DNA of 64,000 nucleotides from DATKFM01 sp963810485 (GTDB lineage Bacteria > Pseudomonadota > Alphaproteobacteria > Dongiales > Dongiaceae). The notes beneath the pieces are model-generated. The model saw only the letters and a program-made list of their open reading frames with translations, was not told where the DNA came from and did no database searches. A program made the position numbers and the translations under genes. Where the stretch lies: contig CAWENQ010000007.1 in the NCBI GenBank assembly GCA_963810485.1, positions 1-64,000 on the forward strand, given 5' to 3'. Positions 16,254 through 23,707 of this stretch are shown one piece after another. Each line of letters opens with the position of its first letter. The stretch's first letter is position 1.

Positions 16254-16888
16254 TGAGAATCTCCTGATCATACAAGCCCTGAAAACAGAATCAGCGACCG
16301 CAGGAGATGCCGAGCCGCTCCGCGACGTGGCAACTCCTCCGGTTCATGAGTTTGGTCCTGCCAAGATTAATAAAGGATAAATAGGGTCGATTCGGATACC
16401 GTGTCACGGCAGACGTCCCAAGCATGGGACACTAAGTCCCGCTCCGGCGCGGCAAATTCGCTGATATCAGGTCCAGGCGGCATGTGAGGAGGGTGTAATC
16501 GCCATCCACCCCAACCGCTATCCGATCCGGCTGCCATCAGCGGCGATGCACGCGGATTGCGGGCGGTGGTGAGGCTGGCAGCTACCACCTGCATCCAAAG
16601 AAGTATCACCATACTGACCCCTCTCCCTCGAACGAGGGAGAGGGTGCAGAATATTCGCGTCCAGCGAATGTTCTGCGGGTGAGGGTACGGCGCACGGGCT
16701 TCGCGGATTCCGCAGCAGCGATGAAGTGAGGGAACTGAATCGGCGCCGCCGACTTGCGGCAGTGCATGCGCGCCCCGCCTCTTCAGCGCCAGCCCCTCAC
16801 CGCAACATCCGCTGGACGCGGATGTTGCTGCCTCTCCCCACTGCGTGGGGAGAGGCGTCAGGTTCCTCTGGAGAATCGCAAAACCGCG
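16254..16888. other. Intergenic stretch carrying repeat locus C
   Basis: About 635 bases between the VWA-like gene and the small secreted protein gene, both on the minus strand. The paired repeats at 16617-16686 and 16793-16861 fill much of it; the right arm ends 27 bases beyond the stop of the 16889 gene. The left part should include the promoter for the small secreted protein. No gene is supported. Confidence 0.6.
16617..16861. repeat. Paired inverted dispersed repeat, locus C (long form)
   Basis: The left arm (16617-16686) has hairpin CTCTCCCTCGAACGAGGGAG, then a second hairpin (GCAGAATATTCGC with GCGAATGTTCTGC), and ends GGGTGAGGGT. The right arm (16793-16861) mirrors it: CCCCTCACC, then GCAACATCCGC with GCGGATGTTGC, then CTCCCCACTGCGTGGGGAG. 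This copy has two hairpins per arm, unlike loci A and B. The spacer is about 106 bases. Confidence 0.8.
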
Positions 16889-17299
16889 CTACCGCGCCAA
16901 CGAAATCACCTGCCAGCCGTCGAACGGCGCGATGTCGGCAGCGGGAGCATTGGTGAGAAAGAACACGGTTTCGGCGTCGGTGATCTCCGGCGCCGATGCC
17001 AGTTCCCGGAGCTTCGCGAAATCCCGCGGACCGTAAGGTTCGGCGAGGCTGGCCCGCAGGCGCGGCTGCCAACTGTGGATCACGCGCTTGTCGGTGACCA
17101 GGCTGAAGGCGCTGTAGCGGGCCGCGCCGATCTGCGTCAGCTCCGGTTCGACCCGCGGCCAGACCGCGGTCATGTCGTAGGAGGTGTCGACCACCACGGC
17201 GATGCGCCGGGGATTGTCCTGCAGATAGCCATGATAGCCGCCGGCCAATCCGCCGAAGCCGAGAACCGCAAGAACCAGCCAGACAACAAAGGGCTTCAT
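16889..17299 (-). CDS. Small membrane-anchored protein resembling a degenerate VWA domain
   Basis: A 136-residue protein. MKPFVVWLVLAVLGFGGLAG is a signal anchor. The rest starts RRIAVVVDTSYDM, which looks like the first strand and MIDAS DxSxS loop of a von Willebrand A domain but reads D-T-S-Y-D, and later ETVFFLTNAP, which matches the ..LTDG.. strand with the Asp lost. So it appears to be a small VWA-like protein with a damaged metal site; this is inference. It lies 8 bases downstream of the SBP-VWA gene and is surely co-transcribed with it. Confidence 0.62.
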   Translation of the reverse strand: MKPFVVWLVLAVLGFGGLAGGYHGYLQDNPRRIAVVVDTSYDMTAVWPRVEPELTQIGAARYSAFSLVTDKRVIHSWQPRLRASLAEPYGPRDFAKLRELASAPEITDAETVFFLTNAPAADIAPFDGWQVISLAR

Positions 17300-17307
17300 C
17301 GCAGGGC

Positions 17308-19026
17308 CTACATCTGCGCGTTGAGCAGCGAGCCGATCTTATAGCGGATCTCACCCTCGCCCGCATTGATGGTGGCCGCCTCCACCAGGCCGCTGACCCG
17401 CTTCAGCTCATCGAAATTTGCCTCATAGCCGATGGTGTAGATCGGCACCCGCAAGCCCTTGATGATCGCCTCCATGTCATCGAAATAGAGGCCGTTGTTG
17501 GTCTCGCCGTCGGTCAGCACGAACAGCACCGGCTTGATGCCGGGATCGGCTTCCTTCGCCTTGGCCAGCAGCGACAGCGCCACGGCGATGCCGTCATACA
17601 TGGCGGTGTTGCCACCGGCGGTCAGGTCCTCGGCGGCAGCGATAAAGGACGCTTTCTGGTTGATATTGAATTTGCGGATCGGCAGCAGCGTGCGCACGCG
17701 GTCGGAGAACACCACGAGGCCGATGGAGTTCTCCGGCGAGATGAAATCCGCACCCTGGATCAGGGCCGCGCGCACGCCTTCCAGCCGCGGCCCGACCATG
17801 GAGCCGCTGACGTCGCAAAGGAACACCGCGGCGACCGGGCGGCCGGCATCCTTTTTGGTCTTCCAGGTCTGCTGCGCCTGCACCAGCGTGCCGCCGCTCG
17901 GCAGGGCATAGAATTTCTCGGCCTTGATCGGCGGATTGAAGCCGTACTGCGTTCCGAGGTCGCGGTAGCGCGGCTGTTCGCTGAATTTGGCGAAAGCTTC
18001 CAGCGCCTCTCTCTTCTCCGGCGGCAGGCTGCCGACGGCATAGAGTGGATTGTCATGGGCATAGCCGAAGGGCAGGAACACATAGCCCGATTGCAGCTCC
18101 GCCGTCTTCACGAAGGTCTGATACTCCATGACGAAGGCATCGAGGGAGCCGTCATTGCGCACGGACTCCCGTAGCTGCAGCGTGGTCTCGCCGACGAAAG
18201 GCACGCCTTTCTGGAACGCCTCGAAGGCGCTGACCACTTCCGGCGAAAGCATTTTCGCTTCGTCGCCATTAGCGAAGGCGGCCAGCACCGACACCAAGAA
18301 GTTGATCCCCGTGCTGCTCGCGAACGGATTCGTGTAGCCCATGGCCATGTCGCCCTGGAGCACGGCGTCGATCAAGGCCTTTATGTCGAGGGCGCCGCCG
18401 GCGGTTTTCAGCTTCTCGGCCCGGGCCGTTTTCATCACCACGCCCGCCAGATTGACCACCGTCTTCTCGCGCACTGGCGTCATGGTCACGCCATGGGACT
18501 CCGCCATGCGGATCCACAGATGGTTCGAGGGCGAGAAGGCGTCCGGCAGATATTTGCGTGAGGCGATGAATTCATAGCCGGTGCCCGAGGCGATCTTGCG
18601 GATCGCCACCTGGGCGCGCCGGCCATCGGCGAGCTTGATATTGGCGGCGTTGAACTCCTTGCCGACGTCGGTCATCCAGCCATCGGTGCCGGTGCCGGAT
18701 TTCTCCGTCGAGACGAAGATCTCCACGGCGACGTCGTTGAAGCCGCCGAGGGGCGACGTTGCCATCGGAAACTGGCTGATCGGCGGCAGCGTATCGGTGA
18801 TATCGGCCTTCTGACCGAGCTGGACGTTGGCCTTGCGCTGGACGATCTCCTCCGCCCAGTCGATGTCTGCCACCTTGTCCTGCAGCCGCGAAGCCGCCTT
18901 CTCATAGGTCAGCTCGCCGGAGAAGCCGAAATCCAGCGAGCCCAAACCGCCGGGGCGCGAGCCGTAGTAGAACCCCGCCGCGACGAGGATCGCGATCAGG
19001 ACCAGAATGAAGCGTGCCTTGGACAT
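17308..19026 (-). CDS. Periplasmic substrate-binding-like/VWA fusion protein
   Basis: A 572-residue protein. It starts with a signal anchor (FILVLIAILVAAGFYYGS), then a ~300-residue region similar to bacterial extracellular solute-binding proteins (VEIFVSTEKS..., SPSNHLWIRMAESHG, MAMGYTNPFASSTGINFL). The last ~180 residues are a VWA domain with an intact MIDAS: CDVSGSM (DxSxS at about 405-409), a Thr in GGNTAMYDG, and Asp in FVLTDGETNNG. VWA domains mediate metal-dependent protein binding. The neighbours are TelA-family and coiled-coil membrane genes upstream and a mini-VWA downstream, suggesting one envelope-associated complex. Ligand unknown. Confidence 0.82.
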   Translation of the reverse strand: MSKARFILVLIAILVAAGFYYGSRPGGLGSLDFGFSGELTYEKAASRLQDKVADIDWAEEIVQRKANVQLGQKADITDTLPPISQFPMATSPLGGFNDVAVEIFVSTEKSGTGTDGWMTDVGKEFNAANIKLADGRRAQVAIRKIASGTGYEFIASRKYLPDAFSPSNHLWIRMAESHGVTMTPVREKTVVNLAGVVMKTARAEKLKTAGGALDIKALIDAVLQGDMAMGYTNPFASSTGINFLVSVLAAFANGDEAKMLSPEVVSAFEAFQKGVPFVGETTLQLRESVRNDGSLDAFVMEYQTFVKTAELQSGYVFLPFGYAHDNPLYAVGSLPPEKREALEAFAKFSEQPRYRDLGTQYGFNPPIKAEKFYALPSGGTLVQAQQTWKTKKDAGRPVAAVFLCDVSGSMVGPRLEGVRAALIQGADFISPENSIGLVVFSDRVRTLLPIRKFNINQKASFIAAAEDLTAGGNTAMYDGIAVALSLLAKAKEADPGIKPVLFVLTDGETNNGLYFDDMEAIIKGLRVPIYTIGYEANFDELKRVSGLVEAATINAGEGEIRYKIGSLLNAQM

Positions 19027-19079
19027 TTGCTGTGCCTATCGGCTGTTTCCGGGGATTTGCGCGCGGATCGGATGTGAGA

Positions 19080-20267
19080 TCACGATGCGTCGATCGACAG
19101 CTTCGGCCGCGCCCTTTCGCCGGCCTCGTAGCGCTGAATCGCTGTTTCGCCCTGGGCCGACAGCTTGTCGAACTCCAGGATCGTCTGGGCCATGCGCGGC
19201 AGCGCCTCCTGGCGGTAGCGGGCGATCTCGTCCATCGCCGCGTTGATGTTGGCGAAGGCGGATTTCAGCGACTCGAGACTCAGCATGGAGCTAGAGGCCT
19301 GCTTCTGGATCTCGGCCCCCTGGTTGCGCAGCCGCTCCGCCGTGCCCGATATCAGGTCGCTGGTGGTCTGGTTGAGGGCGTTGACCTTATCGAGCACGAT
19401 CTTCTGGTTGGCCAAGGCCAGTGCGGCGGTCACCGCCACCTGCAGCGCGCTGACCGTGACATCGACGGCGCGGTTGACGCCGCGCATCAGCTCCTCGTTG
19501 TTGCGCATGATCAGGCCGACGGAGAGCACGCCCTGCTGGTTCACCGCCAGTTGCTGCTGCAGATCCATGATGCGCTGGCGGAGCGGGAACAGCAGTTCCT
19601 CCTGAACGAATTTGTGCCGGGCATCGCCGGCGGGGATCTCGCCGCCGAGCTTGCCGGACAGTTTCTGATCGATCAGCTGTCCCAGCTTGATCTGGCGGTC
19701 GAGCTTGCGGGTCAGGCCGCGCATCAGCCCCTGATCCTCGCCGAGCGTGACATTGTCGCGGCGGAGCTGTTCGCGCCCCTGCTGCAGGGAATTGACGATG
19801 GCGTCGATGACGGTCTGGGCGCTCTCATAGCGGGAGAAGTAGCGCTTCAGCGGCGAGCCGATGCCGGGGATCATGCCGAGAACACGGGTGAGAGCCCCGG
19901 GCGACAGGTCGAGCTTTGCCGGATCCAGCTCCTCCACCTTCATCTTGAGGTCGAGCAACGCATTGGCGACGGTGCCGCCCTCGGTACCGCGTGCCGACAG
20001 GTCCTTGATCGGCTGCCGCAGCATCTTGCTGCGCTGGGCGGCTTCGGCCTGCAGGTCGCGGCCCATGGATTCGACGGCGGCTTTTGCTTCCGATTGCGCC
20101 ATGTCGGCGTTGGGCTGGATGTTGGCGAGGACATCCACATAGTCCTGCGCCTTCTTCTCCAGCGCTGCGGCATCGCCGGGCTCGGGCTGTGGCACCAGTG
20201 CGCCCTTCACCGCCTCCACATCCAGGTTCAGCCTCAAAGCCGGTAGCTTGGTCTCGGTCACCGCCAT
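19080..20267 (-). CDS. TelA-family protein (toxic anion resistance)
   Basis: A 395-residue, mostly helical soluble protein of the TelA/KlaA family, named for plasmid tellurite resistance; biochemical activity is unknown. Typical features are the conserved GxGxPLKRYFxRYES segment (GIGSPLKRYFSRYESAQTVI), long coiled-coil helices (LRRDNVTLGEDQGLMRG) and a C-terminal helical region with NEELMRGVNRAVDVTVSALQ. The ATG at 20267 is preferred to 20276 because GGAGGGG is 9 bases upstream of it but abuts the other. The gene is 31 bases after the coiled-coil membrane gene and 53 before the SBP-VWA gene, all on the minus strand. Confidence 0.87.
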   Translation of the reverse strand: MAVTETKLPALRLNLDVEAVKGALVPQPEPGDAAALEKKAQDYVDVLANIQPNADMAQSEAKAAVESMGRDLQAEAAQRSKMLRQPIKDLSARGTEGGTVANALLDLKMKVEELDPAKLDLSPGALTRVLGMIPGIGSPLKRYFSRYESAQTVIDAIVNSLQQGREQLRRDNVTLGEDQGLMRGLTRKLDRQIKLGQLIDQKLSGKLGGEIPAGDARHKFVQEELLFPLRQRIMDLQQQLAVNQQGVLSVGLIMRNNEELMRGVNRAVDVTVSALQVAVTAALALANQKIVLDKVNALNQTTSDLISGTAERLRNQGAEIQKQASSSMLSLESLKSAFANINAAMDEIARYRQEALPRMAQTILEFDKLSAQGETAIQRYEAGERARPKLSIDAS

Positions 20268-20298
20268 GGTCTCCATCCCCTCCAGGTTCCAGCCGATG

Positions 20299-21093
20299 TC
20301 ACGCGCTTGAAGCCGCCGGCGTCACGGCATAGCGCCCGGCCCGCTTGGCCAGCCGCTCCAGTTCCGCCATCGCCGCTTCGGCGTCGGCGCCGGTCCTGCC
20401 GGCTTCGGTCTCGGTGTTGGCCACCGCCGTCGCCACATCCACCAGGATCGTCAGCGCCGATTCGTTCTGCGCCAGGAGTTCGGCGACGCGCTTGTTCTGC
20501 TTGCCCACCAGCGCCGAGCGCTCCTCCAGCGACTTGATCTCCCGCCGCTGCTCCTCGCCGAGATGGCCGCCGCCGCGGCGCAGGTGATTCAGCCGTTCGC
20601 CGATAGAGTCCGGATCGATGCTGCGGATGCTGCGCAGGGTCACGTCGACGTCGCGCAGATTGTCCACGACGCTGTTGGCGACCTGCTCGGCGGCGCCGAG
20701 ATAGCGGCCATAGGTGAGTTCGCCCGCGGACAGGCGCCGGTTGAGCACGGCGCGCAGATTGTCCAGGAGCGGCCCCAGCTTCTGCATCTGCTGCGCCCCC
20801 TCCGGCGCGCCAAGCTGCTTCAGCTCGTCGGCAAGCTCGGAGAGAGAGGCGGGGCTGTCCCGCGTGGGGCGGCTCGGTGTGTCATAGTAGGCGCTCGCGA
20901 ACGCCGCCGCGCGGGCGACGATCAGCGGCCAGAGCAGCAACAGCGCGGCGCCCATGGCGGCGGCCGCGATGGCCATGATGAAAGATGGCTGGAACCAGGA
21001 GAAAAAGCTCCACTCTGCAACCGCCGTCACCAGGAAAACCAGCCAGGTGGGCGGGAATGAGAGCAATGCGCGAAGGAAGCGCCCCGGATTCAT
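20299..21093 (-). CDS. Membrane-anchored coiled-coil protein, possibly XpaC-like
   Basis: A 264-residue protein with two adjacent membrane segments near the N-terminus (PTWLVFLVTAVAEWSFFSWF and IMAIAAAAMGAALLLLWPL), then ~190 cytoplasmic residues rich in heptad-like helices (LADELKQLGAPEGAQQMQKL, IKSLEERSALVGKQNKRVAE). XpaC-type proteins have this layout and are commonly beside TelA genes, so I infer that relation; I see no exact motif. The ATG at 21093 is chosen because the longer frame begins at a TTG. It lies 31 bases upstream of telA. Confidence 0.68.
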   Translation of the reverse strand: MNPGRFLRALLSFPPTWLVFLVTAVAEWSFFSWFQPSFIMAIAAAAMGAALLLLWPLIVARAAAFASAYYDTPSRPTRDSPASLSELADELKQLGAPEGAQQMQKLGPLLDNLRAVLNRRLSAGELTYGRYLGAAEQVANSVVDNLRDVDVTLRSIRSIDPDSIGERLNHLRRGGGHLGEEQRREIKSLEERSALVGKQNKRVAELLAQNESALTILVDVATAVANTETEAGRTGADAEAAMAELERLAKRAGRYAVTPAASSA

Positions 21094-21169
21094 TCGACGG
21101 CCAGTATGTGGGCGATGCCAGCGTGATTTCAAGCGGCCGGCAACGCGGTTGCAACCAACGGTTCCGGAT

Positions 21170-21562
21170 TTATTCCAACTGCAACAGAAGCAGGTTGAGC
21201 GCGCCGCCGATCAGATCCTGCGGCCGCCCGTCGATCAGCAATTGCTCAAACGCGACCTGCTGCGTCTGACGATTGTTGATGAACTGCAATTCCACCAGCC
21301 GCTTGGCGCCGGCGCGGGTGTAGCGTTCGATGCGCGCGGTGACGCCAACGATGTATTCGTTGTCCTCGTACTTCTCGAAGCGGCCGCCGATCCACTCCAC
21401 CTTGCCGCGGGCGCCGGCGAGCTCTTGGGCGAGCTGGTCGTTGCTGTCGTCGGTGAGCGTGGTGGCGGCGCGGACGGTTTCGATGTCCTTGTCGAAATTT
21501 TCGCCGCAGCCGGCCAGCACCGCCAGGAAAGCGATCAAGATCAGGCGCGGGACGATTCGCAA
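21170..21562 (-). CDS. Lipoprotein, first gene of the TelA cassette (TTG start)
   Basis: A 130-residue predicted lipoprotein. The proposed start is TTG at 21562 with GAAGGGAG upstream at good spacing, giving MRIVPRLILIAFLAVLAGC, with the lipobox LAGC. In-frame starts further upstream (ATG at 21595) fall inside the rplT terminator stem and are unlikely. The mature protein has charged helical and strand parts (EWIGGRFEKYEDNEYIVGVT, KRLVELQFINNRQ); no family recognised. It is 76 bases before the coiled-coil membrane gene and co-directional with the TelA/VWA genes. Confidence 0.68.
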   Translation of the reverse strand: MRIVPRLILIAFLAVLAGCGENFDKDIETVRAATTLTDDSNDQLAQELAGARGKVEWIGGRFEKYEDNEYIVGVTARIERYTRAGAKRLVELQFINNRQTQQVAFEQLLIDGRPQDLIGGALNLLLLQLE

Positions 21563-21579
21563 ACTTCGACTCCCTTCAA

Positions 21580-21622
21580 AATGCGAAAGCCCCATCCTTC
21601 GCGCGCGGCGCAGGATGGGGCT
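21580..21622 (-). terminator. Rho-independent terminator after rplT
   Basis: AGCCCCATCCT (21588-21598) pairs perfectly with AGGATGGGGCT (21612-21622), an 11-bp stem with a 13-base loop. On the minus strand it is followed by TTCGCATTTT. It lies 29 bases after the rplT stop and marks the end of the ribosomal-protein transcript. Confidence 0.8.
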
Positions 21623-21651
21623 CGCAAAATCAGCCAATGACTCGGCGGCCG

Positions 21652-22011
21652 TTACTTCGCCAGCGCGGCCTGCGCCTGCTTGACGATGGACTCGAATGCC
21701 GCGGGCTCGGTGATCGCGAGATCAGACATCACCTTGCGGTCGATGACGATGCCGGCCTTCTTGATGCCGTTGATGAACTGCGAATAGGTCATGCCATAGG
21801 CGCGCACGCCCGCGTTGATGCGCTGAATCCACAGGCTGCGGAAGTCGCGCTTCTTATTGCGGCGGTCGCGGTAATTGTACTGCAGCGCCTTTTCGACGCG
21901 CTCCAGCGCGATGCGGTAGTTGGTCGAGGAGCGGCCGAAATAGCCGGACCCCATCTTGACCACTTTCTTGTGGCGGGCGTGCGAAGTGACGCCCCGTTTT
22001 ACGCGTGCCAT
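21652..22011 (-). CDS. rplT: 50S ribosomal protein L20
   Basis: A 119-residue 23S-binding protein required early in 50S assembly. It starts MARVKRGVTSHARHKKVVKM and contains YRDRRNKKRDFRSLWIQRIN, the invariant L20 rRNA-binding region, then SQFINGIKKAGIVIDRKVMS. The length is standard. It follows rpmI by 40 bases and is followed by a strong terminator, so rpmI-rplT end a transcription unit here and do not run into pheST. Confidence 0.98.
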   Translation of the reverse strand: MARVKRGVTSHARHKKVVKMGSGYFGRSSTNYRIALERVEKALQYNYRDRRNKKRDFRSLWIQRINAGVRAYGMTYSQFINGIKKAGIVIDRKVMSDLAITEPAAFESIVKQAQAALAK

Positions 22012-22051
22012 GTCTTAGGTTCCTTCTCTCGGCGCCGTTGGTTCCGGGGCC

Positions 22052-22252
22052 TCAGCCCCAGGGCATCCAGATCTTCTTGACGACGGGCTGGTTGGTCACA
22101 TCCATCGTCTCGGCGCCGCGGTGCTGGCGCTTCATCTTCTTGGGACGGTTGATCTGGCGGTGGCGGCGCTGGGAGGGGTACATGCGCACCTTTCCCGTAC
22201 CGGTGAGCTTGAAGCGCTTTTTGGCGCCGCTCTTGGTCTTGAGCTTGGGCAT
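22052..22252 (-). CDS. rpmI: 50S ribosomal protein L35
   Basis: A 66-residue basic protein of the large subunit. It begins MPKLKTKSGAKKRFKLTGTG and continues with VRMYPSQRRHRQINRPKKMK; the KTKSGAKKRF start is diagnostic. In this genome the last residues read PVVKKIWMPWG. rpmI would ordinarily follow infC directly; here an unrelated membrane-protein gene (22410-22922) lies between. Confidence 0.98.
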   Translation of the reverse strand: MPKLKTKSGAKKRFKLTGTGKVRMYPSQRRHRQINRPKKMKRQHRGAETMDVTNQPVVKKIWMPWG

Positions 22253-22409
22253 TTCCTTTTCCTTACAGAGTGTTAGCTGTCAGCCGCGGTTGGGGCATGC
22301 CCGTGCAAAAACACTAGCCCATGGCCGTCCGGCTTGGCGAAGGCGGGCTTATACAGAGGGGGGCCGGAAAAGGCAAGGCGACCGGGCCCTAAGGGCCGGG
22401 ACCCGGCGG

Positions 22410-22922
22410 TCAGAAGAAGCTGCTGTACCAGCCGCCGAAGCCGAAATAGCCGGCAACGGCATCCACCAGCCAGGTCATGCCGACGATGCCCCAGAACCAG
22501 GGCGACGTGGCCAGGGCCACGAGGCCGCTGATGCCGCCGATGGCTGCCCAGGAGAACTGCCGGAATAGCGCCGCCAGCAAGGCAAAGACCAGCGCCAGGG
22601 GCGCCAGGAGCAGCGTCGCCTTGAATAGGGCGACGATACCGAAGATGACCGCCAGGCTGCCGAGGACCGGCGGCTGCCATGCCTTGCCCGGGAGGGCCGG
22701 CGGTTGGGCCGGCTCTGGGGTCAGGTTCAGCAACGGTTCGTTCGGCAGGACGACCGGTTCCGGGAAGTCTTCGCGATCTTCCGGCTCGGCCGTGAGATTG
22801 AGGTCGGGATCGGCACGTAGCATGGGTACCAGCACCGGTCGTCCCGGGCCGGCGGGGTCGCGCTTGGCGGCGGTTTCTAGATCGAAGGCGGGTTCGCGCA
22901 TAGCGGCAGGATCAGGGTTCAT
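22410..22922 (-). CDS. Membrane protein inserted between infC and rpmI
   Basis: A 170-residue protein. The first ~85 residues are Pro/Glu/Asp-rich and look disordered (DPDLNLTAEPEDREDFPEP and a similar LLNLTPEPAQ, so the ...LNLT.EP unit occurs twice). The last ~85 residues have three or so membrane helices (LGSLAVIFGIVALFKATLLL, PLALVFALLAALF, and WFWGIVGMTWLVDAVAGYFG). No family recognised. The ATG at 22922 is the first in frame. It shares orientation with infC and rpmI and may be transcribed with them. Confidence 0.68.
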   Translation of the reverse strand: MNPDPAAMREPAFDLETAAKRDPAGPGRPVLVPMLRADPDLNLTAEPEDREDFPEPVVLPNEPLLNLTPEPAQPPALPGKAWQPPVLGSLAVIFGIVALFKATLLLAPLALVFALLAALFRQFSWAAIGGISGLVALATSPWFWGIVGMTWLVDAVAGYFGFGGWYSSFF

Positions 22923-23037
22923 GATGGCGGAAATGAGCCCAAGTTGTTAACGGCCCCACCTCTATAGCGACGGGCCGGAACGCGGACACGGGGGAAATTT
23001 AGGGCCAAATTCCGAGAGTTACAGCGGCGCAGGTGCC

Positions 23038-23059
23038 GGGGTGGCCATCTGGCCACCCC
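23038..23059. repeat. Hairpin downstream of infC
   Basis: GGGGTGGCCA (23038-23047) and TGGCCACCCC (23050-23059) pair perfectly. On the minus strand it is 22 bases beyond the infC stop, but there is no T-run, so it is not a standard terminator; it could slow transcription or protect the mRNA 3' end. Confidence 0.45.
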
Positions 23060-23081
23060 TGTTGGAGATCGCGGACCGGGG

Positions 23082-23630
23082 CTATTTCGGCGCCAGGATC
23101 ATGACCATCTGCTTGCCTTCGAGGCGCGGGAACTGTTCCACCTTGGCCTTGGCGTCGAACTCGGTGCGCACCCGCTCCAGCACTTGCGCGCCGAGTTCCT
23201 GGTGCACCATTTCGCGGCCGCGGAAGCGGAGCGTCACCTTCACCTTGTCGCCTTCTTCCAGGAAGCGCGTGACCGAGCGCATCTTCACTTCATAGTCATG
23301 CTCGTCTGTCGTGGGCCGGAGCTTGATCTCCTTGACCTCGATGACCTTCTGCTTCTTGCGCGCTTCGTTCTTCTTCTTCTGTTCCTGGTACTTGTACTTG
23401 CCGAAGTCGAGAATCTTGCACACCGGCGGATCGGCATTGGGCGACACTTCGACCAGATCAAGGCCGGCGTCGGCCGCCATCTGCAGCGCTTCGCGTGTGG
23501 GTTTTACTCCGACCATGGTGCCGTCCTCTTTGACGAGCCGGACGGAAGGCACGGAAATCTGAGCGTTGATCCGCGGTCCGTCATTGGACGACGAGGACGC
23601 GCGTTCTCTCTCCATTGGTGGCCTAGCGAT
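23082..23630 (-). CDS. infC: Translation initiation factor IF-3, predicted AUC start
   Basis: A 182-residue factor that binds the 30S subunit and checks start-codon pairing. The body is standard: DGPRINAQISVPSVRLV, VEVSPNADPPVCKILDFGKY, a Lys-rich linker (KYQEQKKKNEARKKQK), and a C-terminal domain to QMVMILAPK. I place the start at ATC (23628-23630), because the strong SD GGAGGTG (23635-23641) is four bases upstream of it, while the in-frame ATG at 23613-23615 has no SD. infC in many bacteria uses a rare AUU/AUC/AUA start so that IF-3 can repress its own synthesis. If the ATG is used the protein has 177 residues. Confidence 0.96.
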   Translation of the reverse strand: MARPPMERERASSSSNDGPRINAQISVPSVRLVKEDGTMVGVKPTREALQMAADAGLDLVEVSPNADPPVCKILDFGKYKYQEQKKKNEARKKQKVIEVKEIKLRPTTDEHDYEVKMRSVTRFLEEGDKVKVTLRFRGREMVHQELGAQVLERVRTEFDAKAKVEQFPRLEGKQMVMILAPK

Positions 23631-23641
23631 GAAACACCTCC
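23628..23641 (-). promoter_or_regulatory. Shine-Dalgarno and AUC start of infC (autoregulation site)
   Basis: Minus-strand GGAGGTG, four bases, then ATC, in frame with infC and five codons before its first ATG. There is no in-frame stop between. Noncanonical starts at infC are known to be discriminated against by IF-3 itself, giving feedback control. Confidence 0.65.
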
Positions 23642-23650
23642 ATTTGAATA

Positions 23651-23693
23651 GTTAAAAACAACCGGCCGCCCTCCCATCCAAAGAAGCGGCCGG
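23651..23693 (-). terminator. Rho-independent terminator after thrS
   Basis: CCGGCCGC (23662-23669) pairs with GCGGCCGG (23686-23693); on the minus strand it is followed by TTGTTTTTAAC. It is 15 bases after the thrS stop and 21 bases before the infC SD. It could be partial, allowing some read-through from thrS into infC; otherwise infC needs a promoter in a very short space. Confidence 0.75.
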
Positions 23694-23707
23694 CGATGGC
23701 GGCGCCC

